A stretch of 64,000 nt of DNA from Theristus sp. LFF4_11 (lineage: Eukaryota; Nematoda; Chromadorea; Monhysterida; Xyalidae), in the NCBI GenBank assembly GCA_030248135.1, contig JASANC010003343.1, positions 18,370-82,369 on the forward strand, given 5' to 3'. Positions 1 through 13,310 of the stretch are shown piece by piece. Position 1 is the first letter of the stretch, and each line of letters opens with the position of its first letter. Position numbers and translations under genes: made by a program. The notes beneath the pieces are model-generated. The model was not told the DNA's origin. It did no database searches and worked only from the letters and a program-made list of their open reading frames with translations.

Positions 1-1875
1 GACGATCTGACTCAGCTTGCTCTTTTTGTCGTTCGGTTTTTCGGAGTTTGAATTGCAGCACTCGGCAGTTTTTGGCAGTCTGTTCGAGATCTCGTTGGAT
101 GTCTCGGAATTCTTCAATTTCTTCTTCACGATATTGATCCTTAAAGAATACATTGTTTCAATTCTTGAAACAATAGAATTTGATTGTGTTTGAAATCTGA
201 TTGAATCGAAACAAATGAGAAATGTTGATGACGGACTGTCGCAGTTAAACAGTGCACTGATTACTTTGTGCAACAACCAACAACTAACAGTTGCAATTTG
301 TTATACCTGCGCCTCTTCGATTTCACGCTGCAAGTCCTGAATGTCACGTTTGTAGTTTTCGTTCTCTTCCATCAGTTCCTCGCACAACGCTTCGGCAGCT
401 TTCAGTTTGTCACGTAGCTGTTTTGTATTCTGACTGGTGCCTCGCCCCATGGACTCCTGCAGTTCTCTCAGTTCACACTTGAGCACGGCGTTCTCTTCGC
501 GATAGTCCTGAAACTTGTGAAATACAACTAACAACGAGTTTATTCATATTATAGTACAGAAATTGTGACGTGTTATGCAACTGGAAATGTGTATTTTACT
601 ATTTAGTTACTATTTGCGACGTGTGACCAAAGTATAGCAAACCAAATATCACCGTCCAACATCTCAGATGCAAGTTGAAATAAGCAAACCGATCAACTAA
701 CCTGATAAATACTCTCCGCCAATTGCAGACGTTCCTCAAGCTCCGTCTCGCGTGATTTCTCGACTGAGCTGCTCATTCCGTTCACATCTGGATCTGAGGA
801 GTTTCCATGGTCACGCAGCTGTGAGTTTTCGTGCTCTAACTTTGCACATTTCTGCTCCATAATCTCCAGTTGTGCTTTTATAGTTCGAATGAATGCTCGA
901 GCATCGTTCTCACTGAGATTTTCGGTGGGCGTTGAACTTCGACCCTCCTGCGAGCCATCCTGGTCAGACAATGCGCTCACCTGCGATGAGTTTTTTAAAC
1001 TTTTTTACACAGACTGACTTGATTCATAAGTGATTCGTGCTTCGTTAGCCGACAGCTGTTAAATGTTGGAGCACCAATTATTGCCATTGGTTTGGTGAGT
1101 GCTTTGAAAACAAACTTTGCTTTTTACAAAATAAAAAATTAATAGTGCAACAACACGTGCCATGCTCTTGCCGTCGGTCAGCGACTCGAACGATCCGGAG
1201 GCACTCAGACCACCGGAACTGGTTCGACGTTCTGAGTCATTGCCACTTCGAGCTGATTTGTACGAATAAGCGTCGTCGTTGTCGGAACGAAACCGGCTTG
1301 ATCGGGTCGAACGTTGTGATGGCGATTCGGATCGTGCTGAGCGTTTTGTTAAGTTTGCTTTCTTGCGTTAGCTGCTGGAGCATTTGATGTGTCACATGTG
1401 AATATGATTCATCAATGGCTTGATTGATCTTGACTGATTTGAGTTCGTCTAACCTTGTTCAAAATCAATTCATATTATTCAGCAACTGTTGAATCAATTA
1501 ATTCAATCAAAAACAAATACACTCTTATCTCAACTGACCAGTTTTCATAGACGCCGTATCATCGTCCTGCTGGGATTTCGACGACCTACTGGAACGAACG
1601 GAGCGTGGACTCTTCGGCAGCTGAACTTCATTATCGTTGTTGGTGTTACTGTCGGGAGCAGACTGCGAACCAGCAGCGGTGTGAGACTCTTCTTGTGTGG
1701 CGTCATCATTTGACGAACTACCGTACACCCGGTCCCGCCACGACATGTGACGTCGGACTGGTGGCAAATTGGTCGCCACTGCGGTGCCGTGTTTCGATTT
1801 CAATCGAAAACACTTCTTACAGCGTTCCTTCAGATAGGTCTGCGGTTCGAATCCGTAGCAGAGGTCATCGGCCAT
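1..1875 (-). CDS. MTCL/SOGA-family coiled-coil protein (5' part, runs off window)
   Basis: Five exons on the minus strand: 1539-1875 (ATG at 1875), 1155-1357, 702-980, 307-507 and 1-139, phase-consistent, with the last truncated by the window edge. The N-terminus has a short Cys/His motif (CKKCF followed by KSKH, residues about 18-29) that recalls the start of outspread/MPRIP-type proteins. A Ser-rich linker follows, then long heptad-rich coiled coil (LCEELMEENENYKRDIQ and, at the edge, EEIEEFRDIQRDLEQ followed by AKNCRVLQFKLRK). The NCR-LQ-LRK stretch is characteristic of the SOGA/MTCL1 family, whose vertebrate members crosslink microtubules; a cytoskeletal role here is by homology only. The exon 2 donor (GTTGTT at 1149-1154) is weak, so that border is the least certain. 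The rest of the coiled coil should lie left of the window. Confidence 0.72.
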
Positions 1876-2908
1876 TATTTATATATTTATTATATTTATA
1901 TTTGATTTCTTTTGTATTCTGAATGATGCAGGATGATATTGACGATATTATTGTTGGAAGGATTGATATCGTATTATCGCGAATATGTAATACTGGGAGC
2001 GAAGACGAGAACGGAAATGATTTGAATGTTCATGTAATAACCTCGGGGAACAGCACTTCGCCACAAGAAGTCAACACTGTTCGTGTTCACAGAATGAACT
2101 TTTTCAACTATTGATGAAGGAGTAGTACATTTGTATAACAAACAACAGCACACTTTTTGTCTCTCCGGGTCGCAGTATACAAGTAGCAGTCGATGCAGCC
2201 GTGTGAAGTTTAGTGGGATAAGTCGCAAATATGTATATTATATTAAAAGCTTGTTAACAACCGTAGTGCACGTAACAGCCGGCAAAAAAAACCCAGCAAA
2301 CAGCCGGTCGTTGCAAATGCACTAATATCTGGCTACACTATCGGTTTTCGACTGTCAGATTTTTGTTCGAGTTTCTTCTGGAGGGCTGAAGTCGTGTGTG
2401 TGTTGTTTTCGTTGCGCCAAAAAATGCGCAAAACAGCTTCCAGAATGATAGCTTGGGATAGGTAGGAGTAGTTACAGCTGGATAAGAGGAAAACGCGAGT
2501 CTGCATAGCGCAACTGCACACACGTTTTTTTCTAGTTCGTTTAGTTCGTGTTGTGTTTCGCGGTGTACAAATGAGAAGAAGAAGCTTGTTTTGTGAGCTT
2601 CATATCGTCAACCGTGGTTATGATGAGTTTTTCGTCAGTGCTGAGTTGAACACGCCGCAAATCTCCGTGTATGCTGAGCGTTTAGGCACGGAAAAATATT
2701 AGGGAGCACGCACACAGGAACAGACGGAACAGACAGATTGACTATGCAGGAAAAAAGAATGAGATGAGAGGGAGAGGGGTTACACAGGCGAACACCAGCC
2801 GTCCGGCATAGAGCAACATAAGGTGCAACACAATGTGTGCTGGGTGTTAGAAAACTGAAGTTGACAGCTTCTTCTTTGCACGCAGCTTTTTGTTCGCGCA
2901 AATAAAAC

Positions 2909-2928
2909 GTGTGTGTGTGCGCGCGCGC
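2909..2928. repeat. (GT)n-(GC)n microsatellite
   Basis: Uninterrupted alternating purine-pyrimidine run switching from GT to GC repeats. This is a classic Z-DNA-prone composition. No gene covers it. Confidence 0.85.
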
Positions 2929-4532
2929 AGCAATGAGAGCAGCCGCAGCCAAAATGTTTTCTGGGCGTGCGTGTGTGTGTTGTTTCGTTCGGCGCTTCGA
3001 AGAGCGTCGAATGCAATGGCAGGGGTCTGCGATAGACGTGTATGGATACTTTTATTTATTGTCGACACCGCGCGCGCGACTGTGTGCAGTTTTATGTGTG
3101 AATTGTTTGTCATTATATGGAACCAGTAACGATTTCTGACTGGAACACCTCAACGCAGACGTTTGCGCCCTCGCGTCTGTGGATGCGTCCGCAGCTGCAA
3201 TTTTGGCTTCAACGTGAAACAACGGCCCACTTCATCCAAATCTTCTATCTCACTATGGGCCGTTGCAGTCATTCGCAAGTTGTGCTGTCTGCTCAGTTTT
3301 CAATTTACACGAACGGTCGAAATCTGCGCCTTGAACCAAGAGTTGTAAAGTGTTGTATAAGTGAAAAGACTGTCTTAATGAACTTAACCACATTGAGCTT
3401 ACATCTGTTGCTCGGATGATAATAAAAGTTTATTGGTCCTACAGAGTTCGTATAACTAATAATCTGCTTTTGGTTGTAGTTGCGTATAATTTCTTTCATG
3501 TTATCTGGCATCATTGATGGACTTGGTCGCCTGAGTCTTGTGACTGAGACCAAAAAGAAAGTGTGCTTTTAAAAAACTTAAAATGTATTTTGAGTCACAC
3601 TGAAACATTTGCCTTTCTATTACGGTTGTCTTCTAACATCAATCATTATTGTTCGTTTGAGTAACACGAAAAAAAACAAAAAAGCAGACAGATTGCTAGT
3701 TTGCTATGGCTACTATACTGCGACCCGATGAGTTGGAGTGAGCTGCACGGTTTTTTACCGCAAAAATTCTCAAGAACAACAGCTTTAAGATTCACAAGTT
3801 GATCTGCATTGAACGAGATGTTTTACACAACTATTGCATGTTCGCTACATGTGTAGTCAATGACTCAGTGGCGAGCCGTTCTTGTTTCAGCTACACTCTA
3901 CAATCTATAATATACTACAAATAAATATTACACACGTTCAGTAAGCGGTTGACAAAAAAAAATCTGCTCAACGAAATAGCCAAAATTTTATGTTCTGGGA
4001 AACAATGAACGTTCATTTTTAACGCAGCAAATAGCAAACTGTAAAACTAAAAAGAAACAAAAAAAAATCACGATGCTGCGAAAGCTAACAGAAAACGCAT
4101 CACAGCGCCGCAAAACCATCGAGAAACGAGCGAAAAATTACGTCGCCACAATAATATGCAACGAATGTTGATAACGACGTAAAAGCCAATCAGAAAATAT
4201 CGTGTCTCATCTCAATCCCAGCAAGAAACGTGTTTAACATAAAGACAGAAAAGAGATTGTCTTTCACATGGTTTTGTCGTTCAACTAGCTGCGGGCACAA
4301 AAAACTCATCATCGGCAAAGACGAATAAAGTTTTTCTCACTATCCATCGCTGAAAAAATGCATTTTCTCAAGGGGCAGAGGCACAAATTGGCAAAAAAAT
4401 GTGTCAGATGATGTTAAGCTCAGTCATATTAGCTGGTCACGTACTTCAGAGGAAGCCAATTTAGTTTTCTGTGCAAAGACAGTTGAGCTTTGAGCAACAT
4501 TTTTTTCTTTTGAAAGTTTGCAGTTCATTCAT

Positions 4533-4552
4533 TGTGTGTGTGTGTGTGTGTA
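4533..4552. repeat. (TG)n microsatellite
   Basis: About ten TG dinucleotides in a row, outside any gene. Confidence 0.9.
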
Positions 4553-7500
4553 TTTGAGCCAGATAAAGGAAAAAAGCAGCTTTTTCGTTGTTGTCAGGCG
4601 GGAAGACACAAGGAGTACACACAAGCCCATTTCAAGAAAATGATAGAGTTTGAGAACTGTATTGTACATTGTACGTTGTACGTGTACATGGTCCAATGTG
4701 CATACATAGATGAACGTGCACATGTGTATTAGTTGCTAACTGAATTATGAAGCCAACGCAAGTCCATCAGATGATGATTTCTGCGCAACTTATGTAGGTT
4801 GCTTCGTTCTCAACTTAATTGATACGTAGAAGGAAAGTATATTCTATGTATATGATGCTGCAGAATCTTTAGGTTCATATTATGTGAATGGGAAGTCGTA
4901 CTCTTTATTATGTGAATGTGCATTGTATCAGTGTTCCATGTGTTCAACATTATAATATGCACGCATAAAATAATATAATAAAAAACATCGTTTAAAAACC
5001 GCTCGCACCAAATCATATGATCTTCATTATGCTAAATAATATGTACACATGCCACCGTGTACGCGCTCCGTTGCGCGGATGGACATGATAATTTTTGAAA
5101 ATTTTAAAACACAGCTCATTTTGCGGAACTGCAAAAACATGCAAACTTTTGAAGAATTCCAGGCCGGCAAGTTCCAGTTATGGTCTGAGATACCCGAATC
5201 CTATAGCCACACTTCATTGCAACAATGCGCCATGGTGAATCATGTGATCTGCACTCCCCCGAATTCCCAGCGGTCCAATCGAACTCTATTTTGAACATTG
5301 TGTACTTCTATTTCAGTCGTCTGAACTATTGTATTTATGTAGCCCTTATCTCTAAAAAGTCATCGGTGCACGCCGCCATCAATATCAAGTCAAGCATGGT
5401 GGTGTAATTGTGCCGGCGGAGGCAAAACGGAGAAACGGATAAAGGGCATCTACCAGTTTTTAATAAATAATAAAATGCAAAGAGGACATTGTTTTTTTGT
5501 CGATGATGTCGGCAAGCAGATGCTGCAACATGTGAAAAGTGAGGGAGGGTGGGATGTTCTGTTTTTAAGTTTTATATGCTATTTTGCTGTACCTTATTTT
5601 TTGCTGCCGCGAAATTTCCTCTTAAATTAGAAAATGATGGCAGAATAGAAAAAGCAAGTCAACGTTCCCGCTGGGAATGCGTCAGCTTATTTTCTGATTA
5701 GCTTTAAAGCTGTAAAACGGCTAAAAAAGCGGCGCGTTTTATTGTACGTCAGATTATAGTTTCATCTGGACAGATTAAAAACGAGAAACTCCGGTCCACA
5801 AAAACGGTACTTCTGTAAAATATAATTCGCGTGTACCCAAAACAAGCTGATACATAAAACAGTCCGTTCCAAAAGCGAAAATCCCAAAATGGAAAATTGG
5901 AAAACTGAAATCAAGTTTTGTCAGAATGGAAGTGGCCGGCATTTCCAGAAAAGAATTTTGATGTCGCGCAATAATGTTTTGCGATTTTTTTTCAGATGAG
6001 TCATCAAGACCATCATATACATTGCAATGCTCATTCACATAATGCTTCCGTGATAAACACAGACCGGCAAATAGTCATGCGCATATCTTACTTTTATGTA
6101 CAGTGCATCTGAAATCGGGAAAAATATAATTAGTGTTTTTATATCTTGTGACAAAATATTATAAGTTGGCAAAATGGGACACTGAAATAGCGGTTTTCAA
6201 AAAAAAATTGACATGAAAAAAACTATTCATCGGTAAACTAAAAGTGAACTACAGTGTATAATTCATAATCTTCAACTAATCACACAATTTACATTATGTG
6301 TTTTTATGCGTTTGAACAAAATCAGGCCAGCAAACATATAAAAAAGTAATCACGAAGAAAGGTATAGATACAACATGAACACGTTCAAATACATGTGTAT
6401 GTACAAACGTGTATGGTGTATGCGCATATATGTTTTTCTACAAATACAATGTGCTCATGAAAACATGCTCAACAGCGAATGCGGCTGTAGGTGAACCGGT
6501 CACCGGAGCTTGCAACAATTACCGGTTTTTGCATCCGGAAGTTCTTGTACATCCATGAGTTTTACATTTTTTGCGTGATAACATAAAAATGTCAAAAAGC
6601 TAGCTGACCTTTTTTTTAAATTCTGCAGCAAAACTTTCGTGTGAAAAACAAAACAGTTGGTTGGTAGATGCTGGTACTGGTATCAACGATTTTTAAGAGA
6701 TCCACAATTCAAAATGTTCCGAATATTTATGCGTAGGATGTAACGTACAAACGAAAAATAATATCTGAAAAGAACCAGCCAGAAAGAATAGAGTGTACTC
6801 GGGCTTTTTACATAAAAAATTCTAAGTTTCACTTTGACACAATATAAACTTCCACCTGCTTCGGTTTCCACTTTGCACTTAAAGTGAGCAAATGGAAAAA
6901 TGATAATGCAAAACATGCACATTCAAAGCTCGTGCGGTGCGCTCATAAAACAACAGAATGGTGAGCCAATGATTGCAGAGCAGTCTGAAACCAAGAACAT
7001 TTTATGACACCTTTTTCTACAACGGTGTGGCTACTGCGCACCAAAAACTGAGAAAACCTTGCTACTAAACTTGCTATTATTAAACTTGCTAGTTGCCTGG
7101 CCACTAAAACAGACAACTGCGGTATATGCGTTTTAATCCTAAAACATGTAAAGTGATCTTTAATAGCAACTTTAGTGGCCGCCTTGGTAGCAAAATTTGT
7201 AGCAACGTTTTCTCAGTGATCACAAAGTCATATGGTTGTAACATAAACCTTTTGCTCACGACCCTAATTTTAAAAGTCAAATATAATAACCGTAAAGCGC
7301 ACAAGGCAAGACACCGGGAAAGCCGATAAAAACGCACACACCATTTAAGCGACAAGAATACGGGCTCCGGAATGAATATGGGGCATATGAAAAAGGGGCA
7401 AACACCATAAACAATCCGCGCAACCTTGGCTGAAAAAAATTTCCTATATTTGGCTATAAATTTTCGCGGAAAATGTTGAAAATTACGAGCGTTCCTAGAA

Positions 7501-8674
7501 GGAAAGTGAAAGATGCTGCGTATTATTGGGGGTGCCACATTTCAAGGCTGAATGGAAAATTTCTGTGTCCTATGGCTCGTCTGTTGCATAATCGTAAATT
7601 AAAACGAGTTCCGAAGATTTTTGCGGTTGAACGGATTCAGGTTACACGCAAGGATTTTACGGTCCAGTTCTCAAATTTTGCGCTGAAAATCGCATTTACA
7701 TGTGAATTTTACAGAAAGTAAAGCTGCAATTGGCATTGCAATATGCACAGAAATCCCAGTGTATCTCTGTAACAGTTTCATCCGAAAGACCGATGTCTAA
7801 GTTCAAAGCAACACCAGCATTTGAAACGGTCAAAAAACACAGATGAAGTATAATATATTTTAAGAAAAGCTTGGTTGTTGTTGTCAACAACATACAATGT
7901 ATGCAAAGCTTTCTTCTTAGTTTTTGCTGTCGATTAGCTGCGCTCGTTTGCAGCAGTCGCGGTGGCATCAAATGCTTGGTGCGCTGGCTGCAAACTGGGA
8001 AAAGTCACCCGACCCTTTTAAAGCCAGCTGTTGTTTCCAATTTGGCTGCTGATTGGATAATGGATAGATACAACATATGTTTGAAACATTCTACTCTTTT
8101 CTCCATAATTTGAAGCATGGTTCAAAAGTTTCAAAAGCGTGGGAAATGCGTAATTTGATACGTTTCCAAGAACTTATTTGCATGCACATATCTTCTCTGA
8201 TGCATTTGGACTTTCTGATGAGAAATGTCGCCCTGAAATCGAAGCCAGTCACAGACAGTGTAAAAATAACAGACGTTTAAAAAAGTATATACGCGGCCGG
8301 AAGGGGGGGGGAATTGTTACTGAAAGTAGTGGGGGGGGGGGGGTGAAGCCACTGGCAATTCCCGCTTCTTTGCAGCCTGTTTGTTTAAGGGGTTCCCAAC
8401 GGGACATTGTACGCGCAGAGTGCAGTAACCGTTTGTCGCTATTTGCGTTATCTTATGTGTCAAATGTTATCAAATGTGACTGACCACTTCAGCTTCAAAA
8501 CCGATGTTCTTTTTAAAAAAAAGCTAAGCTGTTCTTTCGCCGTAACTACGCTACTTTTTTACTACTTGCTAATTGACCAGATAAAACGATGAGAAATTGT
8601 GTGAGAGACACATTTCAACTCCATTCTCATTAAAAATCAATAATCAAATCGAACAGTGCCGCCGCTTTCTCAAG

Positions 8675-9095
8675 ATGCGCTTCCAGTTGACCGTTGCTCT
8701 GCTGTTCGCTGTGCTTCTGTGCGCCAGTAACGTTCAACAGTCGTTCGGTGAGTTTCGTTGGTGGTCTAATTGGTGTGCCCTATTTACTCGATAGAAGTTC
8801 GGTCCAAAATGACGTCATATGTACCGCAAACCTGCCCTGTAATGCAGCACAGCCACCCGGCTTATTCTTTCGCACAGAAGTGAAATTGAATGACGTTATT
8901 TCGGTTCGACACGTTGGAATGAATCTACAAAGCCACATTTGTTAGTGTTCAGTTGGGGAGTTTACCGCTGCTTTTTCAGCGCATTGCCCCGCAGGCCGTG
9001 AGGCGAGCGAAGGCAGTCCAAATGGATGCGACAACGGCTCGGAGGGTTGCGAAGACGTGGAGGGAGAGGACTTGTGCTGTTGTGACGTGGATTGA
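8675..9095 (+). CDS. Small secreted cysteine-rich acidic peptide precursor
   Basis: Two exons, 8675-8747 and 8980-9095, joined by a GTGAGT donor and a CTTTTTCAG acceptor, give a 62-residue product. Residues 1-25 form a clear signal peptide: Met-Arg, then a Leu/Ala/Val-rich core ending near QSFG. The mature part, roughly 37 residues, carries six cysteines: a CPAG motif, two spaced Cys within Gly/Glu-rich sequence, and a terminal CCC-D-V-D. The charge is strongly acidic. I recognise no family; the Cys-Pro start and Cys cluster vaguely recall WAP-type peptides, but the spacing is too short. An AATAAA-like signal lies near 9493. Role unknown; secretion is inferred. Splicing is supported by strong sites and by the phase 1 junction that creates the first mature residues. 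Confidence 0.6.
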
Positions 9096-10735
9096 TGTTT
9101 GGAAGCGAGATTGTCAGACTGAATCGTTTTACTCTTGTTTCTATTCTAAGTTTACTACCTTGGTGATACTATTTTTCGTTACTGTGTTTACTTCTAAATT
9201 CTTTTTTGTGGTTATGGATCCATCCGTGCGTTTCATGGATAAATTTAGCTAGGAAAGTCGATTCACGAAGTCGTAAACACTGCTGCCCAGCGGTATTTGC
9301 GCATTGTATCACAATGAAACCAAACAAGCACAGGAGAAAAATTTCAAGGCGAAGCTATTTTCAACTGGATTCACGTGTTTTTTTTGGAAGTACAAGTTAT
9401 TGAGCTGATACGAGCCACACCACACCAATACGAGCCATTTTGAATTCGCACTTTTTTTGGCCGGCCCACGCTGTAGAAAAGTCTATTGTGAATAAAAAAT
9501 GCTGGTTGTTATTTTTCAGAAGGCAACCAACCACACCCAATTCGAAGCCCCTGATCCAGACCAGTGCAACTACACAGGCCAGGGACATCAAGGGAAAGCG
9601 AAGACGGTGAATTGATTTCGGACTGCCAGTTTGTGAACAGTGTCTATTGTTGTTTACAAAGTTCTTGGCTCATGATAGATTTTCTAGTTCTTTTGACCGG
9701 TAACCGGACCGGACCTTTCACCGATGGGCATTTCGCCGACTGACCTTTCACAAAAGGGCAGTTCACCGATCGGGTTTCTTTGATTATATGGATGATTTCT
9801 GTTGGTAATACGTGTTGTTGTGTTGTGTCTGTTCATCTATGAATTTGGAAGAATACAGCGATGAACTTGCAAGAACACGTGAATGGTTGGTTCACCAATA
9901 CCAAGCTTACAAGTTTACAATGTCACACCAAAAAAACGCTGGAAACAGCAAACCCACAAATAATTGGAAATATGTACCTGAATTAATTTGCAATGCAACT
10001 GACAACAGAAAAAAAAAGTTTTTTAACAATGATGATATCAAAAACAACCGAATACTCACAATTTAGATTTCAAAACACTGTTGAAAAATTCTATTTAAGC
10101 AACTACATGTTGTCGCACAACAAATGTTGAAGAAACGTCTGATCAACTTCGAAATTGATCAAAAAGTAATAGACAAAACATGACAAAGAAACCGGGATAG
10201 TGCTGACAAGAAGAATAATCACAACAGCAAGTGACCCTGATTTTGGAATCTGGAGCAACGCTTTTGATCACGCACACCGATCGAGCGAAAACTTCAAATA
10301 ACTGGAGAAACAAATATTGTAAACAACGTGAAAACACAGACGAAAACCAACGAATCTCATCTTATAACCACATCTCACAGCACAGTGAAATCAAAAAAAC
10401 CCACTTGCTGATAAGACAGAGGATAAAGGGGCATTCATGAGGCAGTATTTGGTGACCGCGTAGCTATGTTTTAACACAACTACGCTTCACTGAATACTGC
10501 TTCGTGAATGCCGCTTAACGATTCAGCTAGTAAGTTAGAGAATGACGACAATGATGGTTGTGACAAAAACAAAAAAGAAGACAAAACAAAAAACCAGAGC
10601 CAGACGTGACGAAATAAACTGAACACATAACGCCAAAAAACTGCAAACACCCAACACTGAAGCATACATTCTAAGTCAAATAAAGTCGATTGAATCAACA
10701 ATCCAGAAAACCAAGCAAAAACCAGCACTGCAACT
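9096..10735. other. Intergenic stretch
   Basis: Holds a possible polyadenylation signal for the secreted peptide near 9493, an imperfect repeat around 9690-9775, and AT-rich sequence. A frame at 9812-10066 (+) starts with a plausible Met-Asn-Leu-Glu-Glu but ends in low-complexity Asn/Lys sequence and has no splice partner I can see. Confidence 0.5.
9690..9775. repeat. Short imperfect direct repeats of a TTTCACCGA-type unit
   Basis: Four loosely repeated units of about 15-18 bases share the cores TTCACCGA or TTTCGCCGA, followed by a GGGCA or GACC block. Interspersed tandem sequence of this look is seen in several invertebrate genomes (from memory). No coding content. Confidence 0.5.
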
Positions 10736-13234
10736 TCACATGATCTCGATCACCTTAAGCACAGGCGCCACAGCCAACTGACAGCCACCAATCAGCGTTT
10801 CGCTCACACTCACTTCACTGCCACAGTTTTCGTCGTCGTCGGCTGCTTTCACCGAATCCGGTTTCGCGGCCGTCACGGTTGGTTTGCTCGCATTCCGATT
10901 TCCAGCTTCATCCATCATCTCGCTCAACTCGCCCGTCTGGCCGTCCAATTCGATCCGGTTTGACTCGGTTTTCTCGTCGCAGTCCTGTGAAAAGCGAATT
11001 GATTATTGGAAATGGGCAGTTTGCCCGCTGGTCGGCCACAAAAGTAGTGACAATAACATTTAGCAAGAGAATGTCTCCAGCGAACACGCTGATTGGCTGC
11101 ACTCAAATCAAAGTGAAATGCGCAGTTTCAACTCAAATCTAAGTTCATTGCTTTGACGTTTCCTCACATGTTTTCTTCTGCTCCCAAACCCCAATGGCTG
11201 AAAACATGGCCAAACTTAAATAAAATATATAAAAAAACCGCAATTCCACCGGCTTTCCAGCACCGACGTCGCACAACGTCAGCATCGTGTGGAACCGCTC
11301 GTCGAACTCGGCCGACACGAGCTCGGTCATGTCGATCTGCTGCTCGATGACGCGCACTGCAAGACGCGCACGGTGAATGGGAAAATGAATGAAATCATAG
11401 TGCATGGTGGATCGCTGCTGGCTTGGGTGCAGCACCGCTTCACACTACTCCAAGAGCACACAGTGCTCAAGCACACCACCACGTGCACAGCGCCACTGAC
11501 CGCGCAGGTCGCGTGCAGCCGTGGCCAACTGGTCGATCGCCAACTGCATGCGCACGCAGCTGCGGTGTGCGTCGATCAGTTGCGCCGCCGTGCGCTCGAT
11601 GTCGTCCGTCCAGCATTTCTCGATCTCGCTGTTCGCCGGCGTCAACGGCGCCAAACGAGGCGGGCACGCTGGCTTTTTGACGCAAAACGCAGCAGGCGGA
11701 GGCAGCGCTCGCGTCGGTGGCTCCCTGGTGACACGGTGGTCTCGTTTGTGTGGGTGACACAAAACTGACAGTGGGGTAAATGATGAATCGCAATGGGACA
11801 GAAATCTCACGAGTTACCCACGAAAAGGGAAGAATGAAATAGCCCAGAGACTGCTTGCACGCACTGTTGCTGCGTTCCATCGGCTGCCGAAACCGCGTTC
11901 AGCTTCCACATCCTTCATTCACTTACACAGAGAACAAACATCCTCAGCCAATCACAGTTTTGTACATTTTAATCAAACACTATCATTCATTATACAATAC
12001 AAAATTATAAATTACGATCAAACGTGTCGAAGACACCACTCACTGGGCGCGATGTTTGCGTTGGTGTTTGTTCTTCGCCGGCGACGGCGGAGGCACGAGC
12101 ATGACAGTCTGATTCTGTTGACGCAACGGCTGCACACTGCCGGTCGCTGCTGATGTGGTGGTGTTTTGAATGTTGAATCTATTTTGATGCACTTTCTCTT
12201 TCTGGATTGTTTTTTTTTCAGTAATTCGCCGCGTTCACAATACAATAAGCGAAAGAAACACGGCCTTTCTATAATCACAGAAAACATCCGCAATGGAAAT
12301 CGGCTTCCCTCTTTCGAGAAAGCTGTTTGTTACAAAACAATCTGCTCAATGCTGTTCTGCATTAATGATCTGCTGATCTCAATCTGTTAGCGTCCACAAA
12401 AAACCGAACAAGTCAATAAAATCGGAAATCGGTAAATAAAATTCCAAATTGCAAGAATCAAAAGAAAACAGACCAAGTGGACTGGGCGGAGGAGGGAGGT
12501 GCGTCTGCGTTGGATCGACCACCCGCTGCAGTGTCGTCCGGCCCGCGAACATTGGGCTGGTCGTGTCTGCAGAATGCAATCACAATCATAAAACCAAAAA
12601 CACCTCGTGGATAGCACTAATTTTCTTCGCAAATATGCTGCGTTCCAGTCCAGGTTGTGTCCAGTCAACTCAGTAATGTCCATGCAGTGTGATTGGCGTT
12701 GGCGATCACTTGAAAACACATTCAGGCTGAAGGTTTGGAGCCCAGTTGAGCAGTGACCCATGCTCGTCGGTGCAGGCAGCACGGTGACACCAACGACAGC
12801 TGCTGCTGCATCCATCGAGGGCGAGGCGCAAACGGGCGGATCGACGACGACGCGTTTCGTTGCACCATCACTGCCGTACTGATTTGCAGCCTTCAACACG
12901 CTCTTCGTCTGAAAAACGCCCTTTTCAAATGCGGATTGCGCGGCAGATAGCAACACTGATTAACTGGTAACTTTGATCAGTTAACTGAGCAACTCCTTTT
13001 CAGCTTGACCACTTTTTCGCTTTTGTTCAAAGTTTGAACGTTTCATTTGGATTATGAAAAACGCGAACATATTATAGAGACAGAGAAAAGTTATAATCAA
13101 ACAAAAAACACAACAAACTGCATTTTTTGTCAATTTTCTGTGTTTTTTACCTTTAGGTTTGGACTTCCTGCTCCGGTCAATTGGTGATCGAGCTTCAATC
13201 GTTTTTGTGGTGGCGCTTGCAGAATGGCAGCCAT
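10736..13234 (-). CDS. Unrecognised nuclear protein with Myc-like nuclear localisation signal
   Basis: Seven phase-consistent exons: 13151-13234 (ATG at 13234), 12758-12908, 12474-12566, 12044-12197, 11501-11724, 11277-11356 and 10736-10984, giving about 344 residues. The N-terminus contains PQKRLKLD, very similar to a c-Myc-type monopartite nuclear localisation signal. The middle is Pro/Ser/Thr-rich with two PPPSP segments and a basic KNKHQRKHR stretch. Residues about 180-255 look like paired amphipathic helices (DDIERTAAQLIDAHRSCVRM, then RVIEQQIDMTELVSAEFDER). The C-terminus is acidic. I do not recognise the family; a chromatin or transcription adaptor would fit but is only inference. The exon 3/4 junction is the weakest, as its acceptor (CCAGAAAG) lacks a pyrimidine tract. 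Confidence 0.62.
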
Positions 13235-13310
13235 TTTCGTTGAAGCTTTCAGGAACACTCTTTTTGTGGCGGGTGGATGGTTGGTAACAAACAGCAAATG
13301 GTGTTTGTTT

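Larger units (their letters stand above)
1876..8674. other. Gene-poor intergenic stretch
   Basis: Nearly 6.8 kb between the divergent starts of the MTCL-like and secreted-peptide genes. I see only short AT-rich open frames without convincing splice partners. It contains GT/GC and TG microsatellites (about 2909-2928 and 4533-4552) and poly-G runs near 8305-8342. A 144-codon open frame at 7104-7538 (-) has no recognisable motif and was not called. Regulatory sequence for either neighbour may lie here, but nothing specific can be named. Confidence 0.6.

Noticed and set aside
7104..7538. 144-codon frame on the minus strand
   Set aside because: Basic, Phe/Leu-rich sequence with no conserved pattern, in AT-rich intergenic DNA.
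9812..10066. 84-codon frame on the plus strand
   Set aside because: Promising first 40 residues but trails into Asn/Lys low complexity with no splice partner or family match.
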